From Earliella scabrosa (lineage: Eukaryota; Basidiomycota; Agaricomycetes; Polyporales; Polyporaceae), in NCBI GenBank assembly GCA_022605405.1, contig JABYQQ010000013.1, positions 1,302,001-1,366,000 of the forward strand: DNA of 64,000 nucleotides, in the 5' to 3' direction. The notes beneath the pieces are model-generated. The model was not told the origin of the DNA and did no database searches. It saw only the letters and a list, made by a program, of their open reading frames with translations. Every line of letters begins with the position of its first letter. Positions within the stretch are counted from its first letter, which is position 1. Below are positions 12,379 to 23,546 of the stretch, in pieces. A program made the position numbers and the translations under genes.

Positions 12379-13715
12379 CCGAGCAAAGGGTTATGACCGT
12401 GGTGTGGGGCCAGCGGCCGCGGGGGAAGGTGACCAGTCATCATCCTACACTGCGTAGACGCCTGCCGGCTTCTCCCGAGGGCTTTGTGGCGGCCTCGGAC
12501 TTGTCTTCGTCAGCCGATCGGAAGCTGTTCAACTTCGAGCGGCACGCTCGTGGCTCCTGCACACGACGGTCGAGGCAACGACCCCGACGCCGCGCCATAT
12601 GCTCCTGAAACGAGGAGGGTGAACGAAGTACCACTGGTACGTCAAGCATCCTGCAGGTGCTAGCCGAGCGCGAAGGTTCACCGCTAATTCAGCGTCAAGG
12701 TTCAAGCATCTTTTTCAGACGCTCATAATTACTCAGTATATGATTATCAGCACATGCAGGCGTTTATGGCGTTCTATCTGTGTGCGCTGGGGCCTCCCAG
12801 TCGCCCAGGGTTTGTGTACCTCCTGAGGTGCCATTGATGCAACCGTACAGGTGTATGTCGTGCATATGTTCACGGGAGCAACATGCAGCAAGCAACTCAT
12901 TCATCGCGCGCCGAGACAAGCAGCTGCTGTGGCGCAGCGGATATAGATACTGCATGACGGGAAGGGCGTTCAGTATGTGGCTAACTGAAACCTTCGTTGT
13001 AAATGGATGTTCTATATCGGGATTAAGCCGATCATAACTCACCAACTCGCACATCCGTACCCGACCCTGCACGATTGGCCAAACCCCCTCCGATGTACGC
13101 CTAACGAGGGCGTCCAAACGCGCATGCTGAACATGAATGCCGCCTTATGAAAGGCTTCACCGCCCGTTCACTCTCTGTAGAGGACTCCCGCATGAATGCA
13201 TGAGCTCCACTGGGCCGTCTGTCCGTGCAGTGTACACAGATCTTCCAGGCTACTACACGCTCAACTTGGCACTGATCAGAGTTCTGCAGGCTGACAGGAG
13301 CTTAGCAGACAACGGCGGTTCCTGAATGTACTTGGTGACCCTGCCAGCGCCCTCCGCACTTGAGCAGCTCCGGGGTGCACCTGGCCATTGTTCCATCGTC
13401 GACGGGGCACCGAAGACAGCGGTCAAGAGTCAGGACGAACCTTGCAGCTCGAAAATTGTCTCGCCGACGTCCGACGAGCACTTGCGCGATGATCGTGAGA
13501 GGGGGAGGATGGGCAAACTAAGTTGAGGATTACGCTGTCACGTCAGTGGGTCAGGAGCATAGAGTGTGACACGGGACTTCCAGCGACTGCCATCATCAGG
13601 GTGCGAGTTCCCGCGATGGATTAGGCGCCGGGATGCCGGTGCGCAACGTCGACGGGCTTGCTTCTCCCGAACGAGACACTTTGAGGCTCGTCGTGCTCGA
13701 TGCTTGCGCCCTTGC
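12379..13715. other. Intergenic region between ALKBH7-like and carrier-like genes
   Basis: This 1.3 kb separates two divergent genes. Open frames are at most about 115 codons, overlap on both strands and show no conserved motif. I see no RNA gene or repeat. It probably holds both promoters. Confidence 0.55.
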
Positions 13716-15072
13716 ATGTCGACCAAAGATGACGACGGCGCACAGCAGCAGCCATCCAGCTCTCTCTACGCCGCCATCGCACGCACGGCGACCCGTAGCT
13801 TGGCACTCTACTTCTCCAGGCCGGTGAGACTCTTCCGACCATCGAAAGGTGTGTGTTCCGCCTCGTTCTGATTGTCCTCGTCCCATCCATTCAACCATTT
13901 GTCTTCCACCGCGTCTAGTCAGCGGCTGGCATTCCTTGCGCGGGCTAGCCCAGAACCACGGCCAGTCCCTCTCCCCGCAGTACATCTCATGGCTTGTCAA
14001 AGAACATGGAGTACGTTTGCCTTGTCCATTCGCTCCGTGCCCGCCACGTCTCATGCGCCCCATCGAACCCAGTGGTCCGTCATTCCCAAGCATTTTATCC
14101 CTCCCATGCTAGTCAACGGCCTCCTCGGCGTTGTGCTCTGGGAGACATACTCGGAGGCCTCGAGCATGCTCGAGCCCCACCTCGCCGCCCATCCGACCAC
14201 CCTCGCCGCCGTATCCGGCGCGCTTGCGGGAGGCGCGCAGGCCCTCGTCGCCGCACCCGCCGAGAACATGCGCTTTGCGCTCGAGGGCACCTCCTCCGCG
14301 ACCGGCTGGCACGACGCTTGGCGCGAAGTCTTTCTCAAGACGGAACCCACGACGCCCATCCCACGCGCGGAGCAGCTCTCCGAGGCGCGCCAGGTCCGCG
14401 ACTGGATGCGGGAGGTGGGAGAGATGGCGGGCAGGGGGTGGGACGGTTGGGGTTGGGGTTGTGCGAAGGACATCTGCGGTAAGTCCGGCGCCGCACCCTG
14501 CCATTCCCTCGCGCACACACGGGCCATGTTCTGAGCGTCCCTTGTCTCTCCTCCCCCCGTCCCCGTCCGCCGTTTCCCGCGTGCGCGCACACACCGCAGG
14601 ATTTGCCGTCTTCTTTGCTATCTTTGATGTGACACGCCGCTGTGCGCTCCAAACAAAGGCCATGTCGCAAGAGCTTCTGGAACACGCCCCCGAGTCCGCC
14701 GACCGACGGTTCCGCCCCGTCCGGAAGCACTCCCCGCGCGTGGTGCACGCAACGACGCTCGTCGCCGGCGGGGCCATCGCGGGGCTCGCGTACGAGATGG
14801 TCTCGCGCCCTTGGGACGCGGCGCGCAAGGCCGTGCACATTGACCGCCTTGCGCCGCTCGCCGATCAGCACTCCATCCCCGCTATCCTGCTGCGCAAGGT
14901 TCGCGAGGACGGCGCTCTGTCCTTCTTCAAGAACCCTATGCACGCCCCGCACGACCCGTCGACGTCACGTATGCGCCGGCGCATGAACACTGCCTTGCGG
15001 ACGCTAGGCCGAGTGGGACCCTGGGGTGTGGGCTTCCTTGTGTGGGAAGCGTTTGGGCCGGGGCTGTCGTAG
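13716..15072 (+). CDS. Mitochondrial-carrier-like fungal protein
   Basis: The predicted protein begins MSTKDDDGAQQQ and, after a first intron at about 13850-13918, continues VSGWHSLRGLAQNHGQSL. Two Gly/Ala-rich segments, AAVSGALAGGAQALVAAP and TTLVAGGAIAGLAYEMVSRP, look like helices of the mitochondrial carrier family: each ends in a P-x-[DE] or P-W-D type motif (PAENMRF and PWDAARK) like the carrier signature. A segment VLWETYSEA and a final GPWGVGFLVWEAFGPGLS add further hydrophobic helices. The sequence is divergent from known transporters and the usual three-fold repeat is incomplete, so the substrate cannot be guessed. Three introns fit; the third runs from about 14478 to 14599 with GTAAGT and ACCGCAG ends. 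The start at 13716 is the first ATG that leads into the conserved frame. Confidence 0.72.
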
Positions 15073-18000
15073 AGCATCTCGTCCTGGCCTTCGTCGGAAA
15101 TAGACATACATAGCGTACGCGTACCAATAGTAGGACATAGAGCTATAGCATGGCCGCCCCCATTCTCAGATGACGAGTTCGGTCCGCGTCAGAGAGGAGA
15201 GTACGCGAGGGTGCGCAGGCATAGCTGCTGGATAATTCCCGCGCTGGGAGATGAGATGGACGTAAGTTCGGATGAGCGCACCGGACGTTCCAGATTGCTC
15301 TATTCAGAAGATATCATTCATGGCTCGATCAGTCAACTAGGATACATAACAGGTGGGAAACTCGTATCGTAAGGCTGCGGGGGCTCTGCCCAGTGCTCGT
15401 GGGCAGAGCGAGCGCGTGCGTGCCGAACAGGGCCATATAGCTGGCACGGAGACCATCGTCGCATTACAAATGAGAGCAGCCTGGTGGCGTTAAGCGAGGA
15501 TCGACGCCCAATTGGCTTGCACCAGTAGGTTCAAGTGGTGGAAAGAACGACGGGAACAGCCGGACAGGCGTAACGCATCTCGTCCCGCCCGTTCAGGAAA
15601 TGTCCAGAACCGTCGAGCGCTAGCGTCGAGTCTGTTGAGTGACGCACCAGCTGCAGCGACCGAAGGTCCTTGAACATGCGAGATGGCGAGCGACGCGCAG
15701 CTTGGTTGTGTACCCTTCCCGGTAAGGATAGAGCACACCGACACATGTATGGGAGAGCCGGCGGTGACGCCCTTTGCCGAGTTACAAAGAGTGCGACCGC
15801 CGCATCCTAGTCCCGTCACCTGTATGGCTGATTGCGCTGGCCCGTTTGGTCTTGGCCCACCTTGTACGTGTAATGCGGCGCACGCGCGATTCGCCATAGG
15901 TCCCACCAGCATTCGTATCAAGCCGTGGAGCGCATCGAAGTCGAAGCCACTGCACTTATGCGCCCGCGAAGTCGAGGTTTGGAAGAAAGCTGTCCAGCTG
16001 CAGCGGGTGACATTCATCATGTTATCGCCGTGCTCTCAGACGATGACTCACCTTTGTCCCCGCCAGTTCCAGAATGGTGTGGACCTCGGACCCATGCCGC
16101 TAGCCGCCACCAGGCCGCGAGGGCAAGCGAATGTGCTATCAATTGCACGACCTTGAAGCGCGCTCCTGTTCGGCCGGTAGTCGGACACGTCTGCGTTATG
16201 ACCGTGCAAACGGCTCGATGAAGGCCCTTTGCTGCAAGAGGCATCAGCTTGTAAGCTTTTGCGAGGTTCATACTGGAAGCTCACTGCGCGCGTTATGCTG
16301 CGACGATGCAACAGGCATCTGGAACATCGACTACGGACTGCAATATCCACGCTCAGCGGATCGCAGTACGAGATGAGCAGGGCGGAGAAGTCGATCGTCA
16401 GGTACTCCCGTTCAAAGTATAGGAACGGCGATGCCACGGCTCTAGGTGCGTGCGTGTTTCATGAAACGTCGGTGAACTTGGAGTATGGTGTTGCATTGTT
16501 CCAGATGCTGACAGCTTTGAGAGAGACCCCGTAGATTATGGCAGGGCTGGTCTGGACTGGACATGCGATGAGTTTGACACATTCTGCGGAGGGACGAACG
16601 CGGGGACCTGGCGGTGCCGAACGTGCAAAAAAGCGGTACGTACCCTCGAATGCCCGCCAGCAGCTCTGTGGACGTACTGACCGACGCGCGCGCGGATGCA
16701 TCCTGAACATAGGCCGTCCGCCATGGGACCATCGCGGATCCTCGGGATTCTTGTGGGATCGGGAAGAGGACTTGTGAAAGACATGTACGGCACCTGCGCA
16801 CCCTGCCGCCTCCTCCCTGAATGTGCTGTAGGGTTCCGGACCAGCTCCTCGGATTTCCGCCCAATTCCGGGTTTGTGCATGCGGGGGTCGCGTTGGAAGA
16901 AGACTAGCGCAGCGAAGGTCCTGGGTGGCGCGTCGTTAGACGTTGGCCGTCCCCGTCGGCGTCCAGGCCGGTGTTTGAATAGTTCGGAGTTGAGTCGGAT
17001 CCCAATCTTGCCCTCTTCTCTGGATAACGATCTGATAAGACCCAGTTCGCAGACATTCCGGCGTTGTGTACGTGGCAGAAGAAGCCGCAGCGGTTGCGAC
17101 GTCGACGAGGAGGCACGGTGAGTGGTGCTGCCTGCAGTCCAGCTGCCTAGTCGAGTTCGGGGGCGGCCTGCGTGTGCGCTGCGGGACGGTATGGTGGACG
17201 TGACGGACGGCGGGAGACAAGGCTCATGCTGGCCAGGAAAAGGAACCACATAGTCGCATTCGAGAAGAGTGACGCCGCTCGCCAGCCCTCGCCGAGACCC
17301 CATAATTGGCGCCCTTGACAATCGGCCCTCGACCACCACACATCGCTGCTCTGCTCCAGCCATCCAAGCGGCCACCGAGCGGCCATACGCCCCAGAACAC
17401 GACGGACACGCGGGTGGGAGCCCTCTCTTCCCTGTCGGGAGCGGACGAGCTCAGGTGGCGGATGGCATAAGCACTCCCTATTCAGCCAGCCACACGACCG
17501 GTCATGTACAAGCTCATCGTGTTTCCGACGCGGGCCTAATCATCGAGCTTGCCCGCCTCCATATGCTTGCCGTCCCCGTGCGCGACCACACGACGTGGGT
17601 GGAGGCGGAGAGCGATCAAGCACGCTCACCGGACAGCACTTACGTCCCCTCTCCACCGGTATTGGTCCCGCACGACCCGAGCCCAAGCCACGTAACTGTG
17701 CTCCCTGGAGTGCGCCGCTGCGCCCACGACATTGCGCTTCTATCCTCTCCTTTCCTACCTCTTCTCTTCTTGTCTGGCTCGGCCTGGTTGTTATCGTCCC
17801 CTGTCTTCACGGAGGTCTGGCAAATATGGTAATGGCCGCGTTCCGGCACCCTCAAACCCTGTATCCTGCAGGCCTGGGTGAGTGTCTAGTGCGATCTCCG
17901 ACGAGCCCTCTACCGGCTCATGAGTGCACGGCCAGCACATAGGCAGATCGCGCGGGTCGAGGCGGTGCAGGGGAGGATGGGACACGACCGGGCTCGTCGA

Positions 18001-18606
18001 CGGCGGGCTTGAGATCAAAAATAAGAATTGGTCATGGACTCCATGGATGGAGTGCTGCGAACCTTCGCCAGGATCCGCCTAGCCAGATTGCGGGGGACGG
18101 GCTTAATTGAGAATCCTCGTCCGCTCACGTTGCTCGATGCTTAGTGGTTCCAGCTCGGCGTCACCCATAGCCTTGACCGTGCCGTAAGCTGCGCAGATGC
18201 CGTACAACTTGCTCGAGTTCTCAGGCCGAGGTTCTCGTCACAGCGCCCCGAGCGAGCGTTGTGCAGCGACAGCCTGGGCTGCGACTGGGCCGGGCACACC
18301 ACCCGCCCACTCGCTTCGCGGCTGTCGCACGAGTGAGGGCGGAGGCGGGAACAGGCGCATCAGGCGCGCGGCGGAGCGCGTGAGGCACGCGACGCGACGC
18401 GTTTGAGTTATTTGAGTCGGACGCGACTCACGTGGTCGAGGCGCGTGCAATTTCTGGTATCTTCGATCGCGATCCGCCTTCTGTCGCCCAAGCTCGCGTC
18501 CCCGCCGTCTCAAAAGGTCTGTCCATCGTCTCCCCGCCCTCCTCTTCTGCTCTCTGCTCACTCGCACCCGCATTCATCGTGCATACATCGACCCTGTACG
18601 GCTCCC
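15073..18606. other. Gene-poor gap of 3.5 kb
   Basis: No gene in this stretch could be supported. Open frames include 15490-16020 (minus, 176 codons), 16048-16437 (minus, 129 codons), 16536-17375 (minus, 279 codons) and 17269-17832 (plus, 187 codons). They overlap frames on the other strand, have no methionine context or intron structure that links them, and contain no motif I recognise. I saw no tRNA, transposase or reverse-transcriptase motifs. The right end, from about 18400, is pyrimidine-rich and is probably the promoter and leader of the CHORD gene. Confidence 0.5.
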
Positions 18607-19978
18607 ATGGCTCGCTGCACGCACAAAGGCTGCTCCCAGGAGTACGATCCCGCGAACAATGGCCCCGAGAGCTGCACTTATCACCCAGGCGCGCCGATCT
18701 TCCATGAGGGCCTCAAGTCGTGGTCCTGCTGCTCGGACGTGAACAAGCCTGTGCTCGACTTTGATGAGTTCATGCAGATCCCGGTAAGTTGTGTCAAAGA
18801 CTGCAAGATGGGCGCCGGGATTGAGGACGAGACGTCTGCAGGGCTGCAGCACTGGACAACACACCGATGAGGCCCCTAAAGCCCCGCCACCGAAGGCGGC
18901 CCCTCAGGTCAATCTCACATTGGCATCTTCATCCGGCACATCCGAGACGTACACCTCTGGCCCGAGTCCCGCCACCAGGGCGCCTGCCGAACCCGCACCT
19001 GCACCCAAGTTCGAGGAGGAGGAAGACGACCTGACCGCGGCTGTGCCAGCAGGAACGAAGTGCCGTCACAATGGGTGCGACGTTGCTTACGAGAGCGACG
19101 AGCTACATCGCAAGGAAGGCGGGGAGGCGGCTGAATGTACATACCATCCCAAACCGGTAAGTTTCCGGTCCAGACGGAGTGGTATAACCCCGCATTCATC
19201 CACGCCATGTCAAGCCCATCTTTCACGAAGGTAGCAAGGTATGTTTTCTGCTCGCCGCGGTGACCCGTTCTGGTCCTCATATCGCGCCACAAAGGGCTAC
19301 CTGTGCTGCAAGAGGCGAGTGCTGGAGTTTGACGAGTTTCTGAAGATCGAGGGCTGCAAGAAGGGTCGCCATGTATTCGTTCCCAAAGCGCGACCAGCGT
19401 CGGTTAGTTGACTAGATCCCCGAAGCTTCCAGAAGTTGCTCGCTCATCATACATATGCGCCAACAGCAGGAAGAAGAGTTCACACAATGCCGTATAGACC
19501 ACTACCAAACACCGACGGAGGTGCACGCCTCCATATTTGCGAAAAAGGCGGACCCGGATACCAGCACGATCAGGATCGAGGAGAGCGAGGTAGGTATCCA
19601 CAACACCTCACCGCCCCAATACAGCGCTCATTTTCCATGTCAGGTCTTCGTTGATCTGTACCTGCCTGCATCCAAGCGGTTCCGCAAGACCTTGCAGTTA
19701 TGGGGGCCCGTGAACGTCGCGGAGTCGTCATATAAGTTCTATGGCACCAAGGTGCGCATTCATGATTCAAAGTCCGGTATTGAACTATAATCGACATCGA
19801 CTGCTCGCCATAGGTGGAGCTCAAACTCAAGAAGCAAGATAACCGCAGTTGGACGCTGCTGGAAAAGACGGATCGCGATCTTGGCAATATCAACTTCACC
19901 TTCGGAGTCGGAGGGCGGACGGGCACGATCGGTGCGAAGGAACTGATTCTGGACGACGCCAACAAGTCGCGTGCATGA
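18607..19978 (+). CDS. CHORD and CS domain protein (CHORDC1/RAR1-related Hsp90 co-chaperone)
   Basis: The protein starts [15 protein letters not shown] and has two zinc-binding CHORD domains. The first includes [20 protein letters not shown] and [13 protein letters not shown] across an intron; the second, [43 protein letters not shown] Pro/Ala-rich and acidic linker separates them. After the second CHORD come [20 protein letters not shown] and [13 protein letters not shown], then [18 protein letters not shown], which is the CS (p23-like) beta-sandwich. This architecture is that of animal and fungal CHORD proteins, which bind Hsp90 together with SGT1 and assist kinase and immune-receptor complexes. 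At least five short introns are present; the stop is at 19976. The gene converges on the IF-2 gene, 156 bp away. Confidence 0.93.
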
Positions 19979-20134
19979 GGGGCGGCGTATAGTGGACAAT
20001 CGGACACGAACAGTCTCATGTCGTGTACTAACGCTGACGGTAGAATGTTGCGGGAGCAGTGTGTATGCATATTACCAAATTGCATGATGGCCTCTACGTC
20101 TACGATCTAAGCAAGTCCGGAAGCAATTATACGA

Positions 20135-23100
20135 TCATAGTTTACCAGGCAGTGCAACCTCCTCGAACATCTCAATGGTGTCGCCCACGCGGAGGTCATT
20201 GAAACCGGCGAGGTTCAAACCACACTCGTTGCCCTTGCCAATCTCCGCCATGTCCTTCTTGTGCTGCTTCAGTGTCTCGAGCGGCCCTGCATACGCGTCG
20301 ACGACGTCCAGATCAGCCGGGGCTCATAAGAAGACGGCTTCGCGCTGCGCCACTGACCTTCATGTATCACCTCCCCGTCCCGCACCACTCGCGCGAGCTT
20401 GTTCTTCTCGACGACGCCGTTCGTGACCCTGCACCCACCGACCTGCGTCGTCTTCTTGCCCTTGAGGTGGATGTCGAACAGCTGGAGGACCGCCGCTTCG
20501 CCCGTGACGCGCTTCTCGATGATAGGAGGCAGCAGCTCGATGACCCGCGCCGTCACGTCGTCCATGAGCTTGTAGATGACCGAGGACGCGAGGATCGGGA
20601 CGTGTTGCGAGTGCGCCTCTGCCTCGACCGGCCGCGGGACCTTTACGGAGAACGCGATGACGATCCCTGTCCAAAAAGAAGTGTCTCAGCGTCATCTACG
20701 CGACGACCCCCGCAACAAAGTTGAGCCAGGGGGTGAAACGAGGTACAGTACCATCAGCGGCCTTTGCCCGCGCGACGTCGGACTCGGTGACGTCCCCAAC
20801 ACCCGTAACGACGATCTTCGTCCGCGCCACGTCGTTCCCGATGACTTCGAGCGCGTTTGACACGGCCTCTACACTGCCGCTCACGTCGCCTTTGATAACC
20901 AGCCGCAGCTCTTTCGGACCCTGTTCCTGCGCCGGCGTGGACGAGGACCCTTCCTCCTCCGCTCCCGCGGCCTCTTCAGCCTCGCGTTTTTCGCGCTCAG
21001 CGCGGCGCTGCTCGTTGATCGCCTCGAGATCGGCGAGGGTCGACTCCATCTCGACCTTGCGGGCGCGGTTCGCAAGCGCCTTCTTGATGTCCGCCTCGGT
21101 GCCAGTGAGGACCTCGTCACCCGCATTCGGGAGCTCTTTCCAGCCAGATACGGTCACGGCCATACCAGGATAGGCAACCTTGACCGGTTTACCGTTCGAG
21201 TCGGACAGAAGACGGACCTTGGCGGACGTGGTGCCGCAGATGAGGTGCTGACCGGGTTTGAGGTTACCGCGGAGGACAAGGACAGTCCCTGTCGGGCTGC
21301 AGCGCACACACGGGTGTATGTCAGATCGATGCGTATAGAGCGGGCAACTTCATCGACCCTTACCCAAGACCTTTCGTGACCTTGGACTCCAGGACGTATC
21401 CGTGGAGCAGCCCCTCCCGCTCCGCCCGCAAATCCTGCATCTCGGCAAGAGCGGAGATGGTTTCGACCAGCTGATCAAGCCCTTGACCCGTCAGTCCAGA
21501 GACTGGCACCGAAGGGATATCTCCGCCGAACGTCTCCAGCTGGACGCCTTCTGCGAGAAGCGCATGCTCAACCTTCGTCTGTCACGGACGAGATGTAAGC
21601 GCTCATGAAACGAATCTCGTGAACATCCCGGCAAAGCTCACAATGTCGACCCCCGGCTTGTCCACCTTGTTGATTGCAACGACCAGGCCGACCTTGGAGT
21701 TCTTCACGAGGTTGAGTACTTCGCGGGTCTGTGGCATGATCCCGTCGTCTGCAGCGACGACAAGCACGACGATGTCTGTAACGCTCGCGCCTCGAGCTCG
21801 CATTGCGGAGAACGCCGCATGGCCGGGGGTGTCGAGGAAAGTGATCGTGCGTGTTGGCTCCGACTTGCTGCCGCTAGCCGGTACAGGGACGGAGAAAGCA
21901 CCAATGTGTTGCGTTATGCCGCCAGCCTCGCCTTTTGCGACGGACGTCGACCGCAGGGTGTCCAGCAGGGTCGTCTTGCCGTGATCGACATGCCCCATAA
22001 TGGTGACCACCGGTGGTCGTGCGGGCAGCGTTAACGGATTTGGGTGTGGAGCTCTGCCGAGGGGGTTAGAGGACACGAGGATAGGACTGGTGCAGTACGC
22101 ACGGCGTGTAGATATCGAACGCTGCCTCGTCGTTGATCACGGGGTTTCGGTTGAATTCCAATGCCAGCAACGATGCATACTCGGAGGTGAGCACTGTAGG
22201 ATACATGAAGACACGTTCGCTAGCCACACATGCCGGGACCTACTGTGATCGTGTGCAGCCTCGGCCTCCATTCCCACCCGGATCATCTTTCGCCGTAGCG
22301 TATCTGCAGAAGTGTCGGTCGACTGTGAGAGCCGAGGCAGGATACTGTGTACATGTGCAACGTACCAAGTGTGACATTGAGCAGCTTTGCCAGATTGCCA
22401 ACAGTGACGACGCTGGGGATGTATACATCGAAGTTCACCTGCTTGACGGGCTTGGGTGCCTTATCCGTTCTCTCTTTCTCCTTGACCGCAGGTCGTGCAG
22501 TAGACACACGCGAATGTGTCGGAATCTCGACCTCACCCAGACGGGACATCAAAGAACCCCTCTCCTTGAATCGCTTGTTCCGACTTCGGTGCCCGGTCTC
22601 ATCCTCCACAACAGTCGCGCTCGGAGTCCATACACGCACCGATGGACCACTGTTTCCTTGCCTCTGCCCACCCTCCGTAGCAATCCTTCCCTCCGAGTCC
22701 TGCTCGCCATCCGCCAGTGCGTCGGATGCCTTCTGGATGCGGTCCGTATCCAGAATCTTACCGATGCCCCGGAAAGACGAGTCTCGCGGCTGCTTCCCCT
22801 TGCTCGATGACGGCGCATTGGTCCTGTTCGCTCGAGAATCCCGTTGTTGTTGACTGCCCTTCGTCTGCTGCCTGTCCCTCGAAGCGCGAGCACGTATTGA
22901 CTCCGGAAGGTCCGTGATGCCAGAAGGTCCAGGCATGTGTGGTGGCTCCGGGCGAGCCCATGACCGTTTCTGCGGTGAAGGTGCTTGGGACTGGGGCTGA
23001 GCAGGAGATGGGCTTGGATTAGGGACACGTTCGGGCGGGCGTCCCCAGCTCCTGCTCTGGGGAACGGCCATGGAAGGCGCGACCAGCGCGTCGCGTTGCC

Positions 23101-23224
23101 ATTTTGGCTTTCGTTTACAATCAGCCGCATGTTTTCTGGACTGAGCAGGGGTACACACCTTGGTTGCTGTCGCAGTCGAGGCGGCACGGATTCCAGAGCG
23201 TGCGATACGAAGAGAGCGGCGCAT
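20135..23224 (-). CDS. IFM1: Mitochondrial translation initiation factor IF-2
   Basis: IF-2 is the GTPase that brings initiator tRNA to the mitochondrial ribosome. The leader [17 protein letters not shown] is an Arg/Ser-rich mitochondrial presequence, followed by about 250 low-complexity, Pro/Ser/Arg-rich residues. After [20 protein letters not shown], an IF-2 N-domain motif, the G domain shows GHVDHGKT (G1, near 21970), [10 protein letters not shown] (G2), DTPGHAAF (G3) and NKVD (G4). Downstream are domain II and a long charged insert ([18 protein letters not shown]) before [16 protein letters not shown], and the last exon ends [19 protein letters not shown] with TGA at 20135. All parts typical of the family are present, separated by several short introns. 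The start at 23224 is the first methionine before the presequence. Confidence 0.93.
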
Positions 23225-23546
23225 TACGGACGGTTGACGGAGAGATCCAAGTTGTAGTGTTCGTGGTGGACTCAGTAACGCATCTAAGCGTACCAGAGAT
23301 GACGAGAGACGGAAAGGAGCAGGTCGAGGGCGAGCACAAGTCTAGACGCACTCGCTGTGGCAAGTTCGCGAGCTGTCTTCCGGAAAACACGGCCCACCGA
23401 AATTACGTTGGCACGTGCTCGCCTACATAGACTTAGGCGCCGTCTCAAGCAACGAAGCGCCGAGGCTCGTACACACTACTCTTACTCTGGAGCTTATCGT
23501 TGTCCACGAATCAAATGTGCATCCAAATATGAAGCGCATCATAAAG
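23225..23546. other. Short intergenic region between IFM1 start and GH5 stop
   Basis: About 320 bp lie between the IF-2 start codon and the stop of the next gene on the same strand. It must hold the IFM1 promoter and the GH5 3' end. I see no conserved element. Confidence 0.5.

Noticed and set aside
14432..14462. GGTTGGGGTTGGGGTT as an internal telomere-like repeat
   Set aside because: Only two to three units, lying inside the coding frame of the carrier-like gene (GWDGWGWG); too short to call.
15490..16437. Minus-strand frames of 176 and 129 codons as a hypothetical gene
   Set aside because: A comparable frame is open on the other strand, no splice link joins them cleanly, and no motif is recognisable.
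16536..17375. 279-codon minus-strand frame
   Set aside because: Arg/Ser/Pro-rich composition of GC-rich non-coding DNA, overlaps frames on the plus strand, no domain seen.
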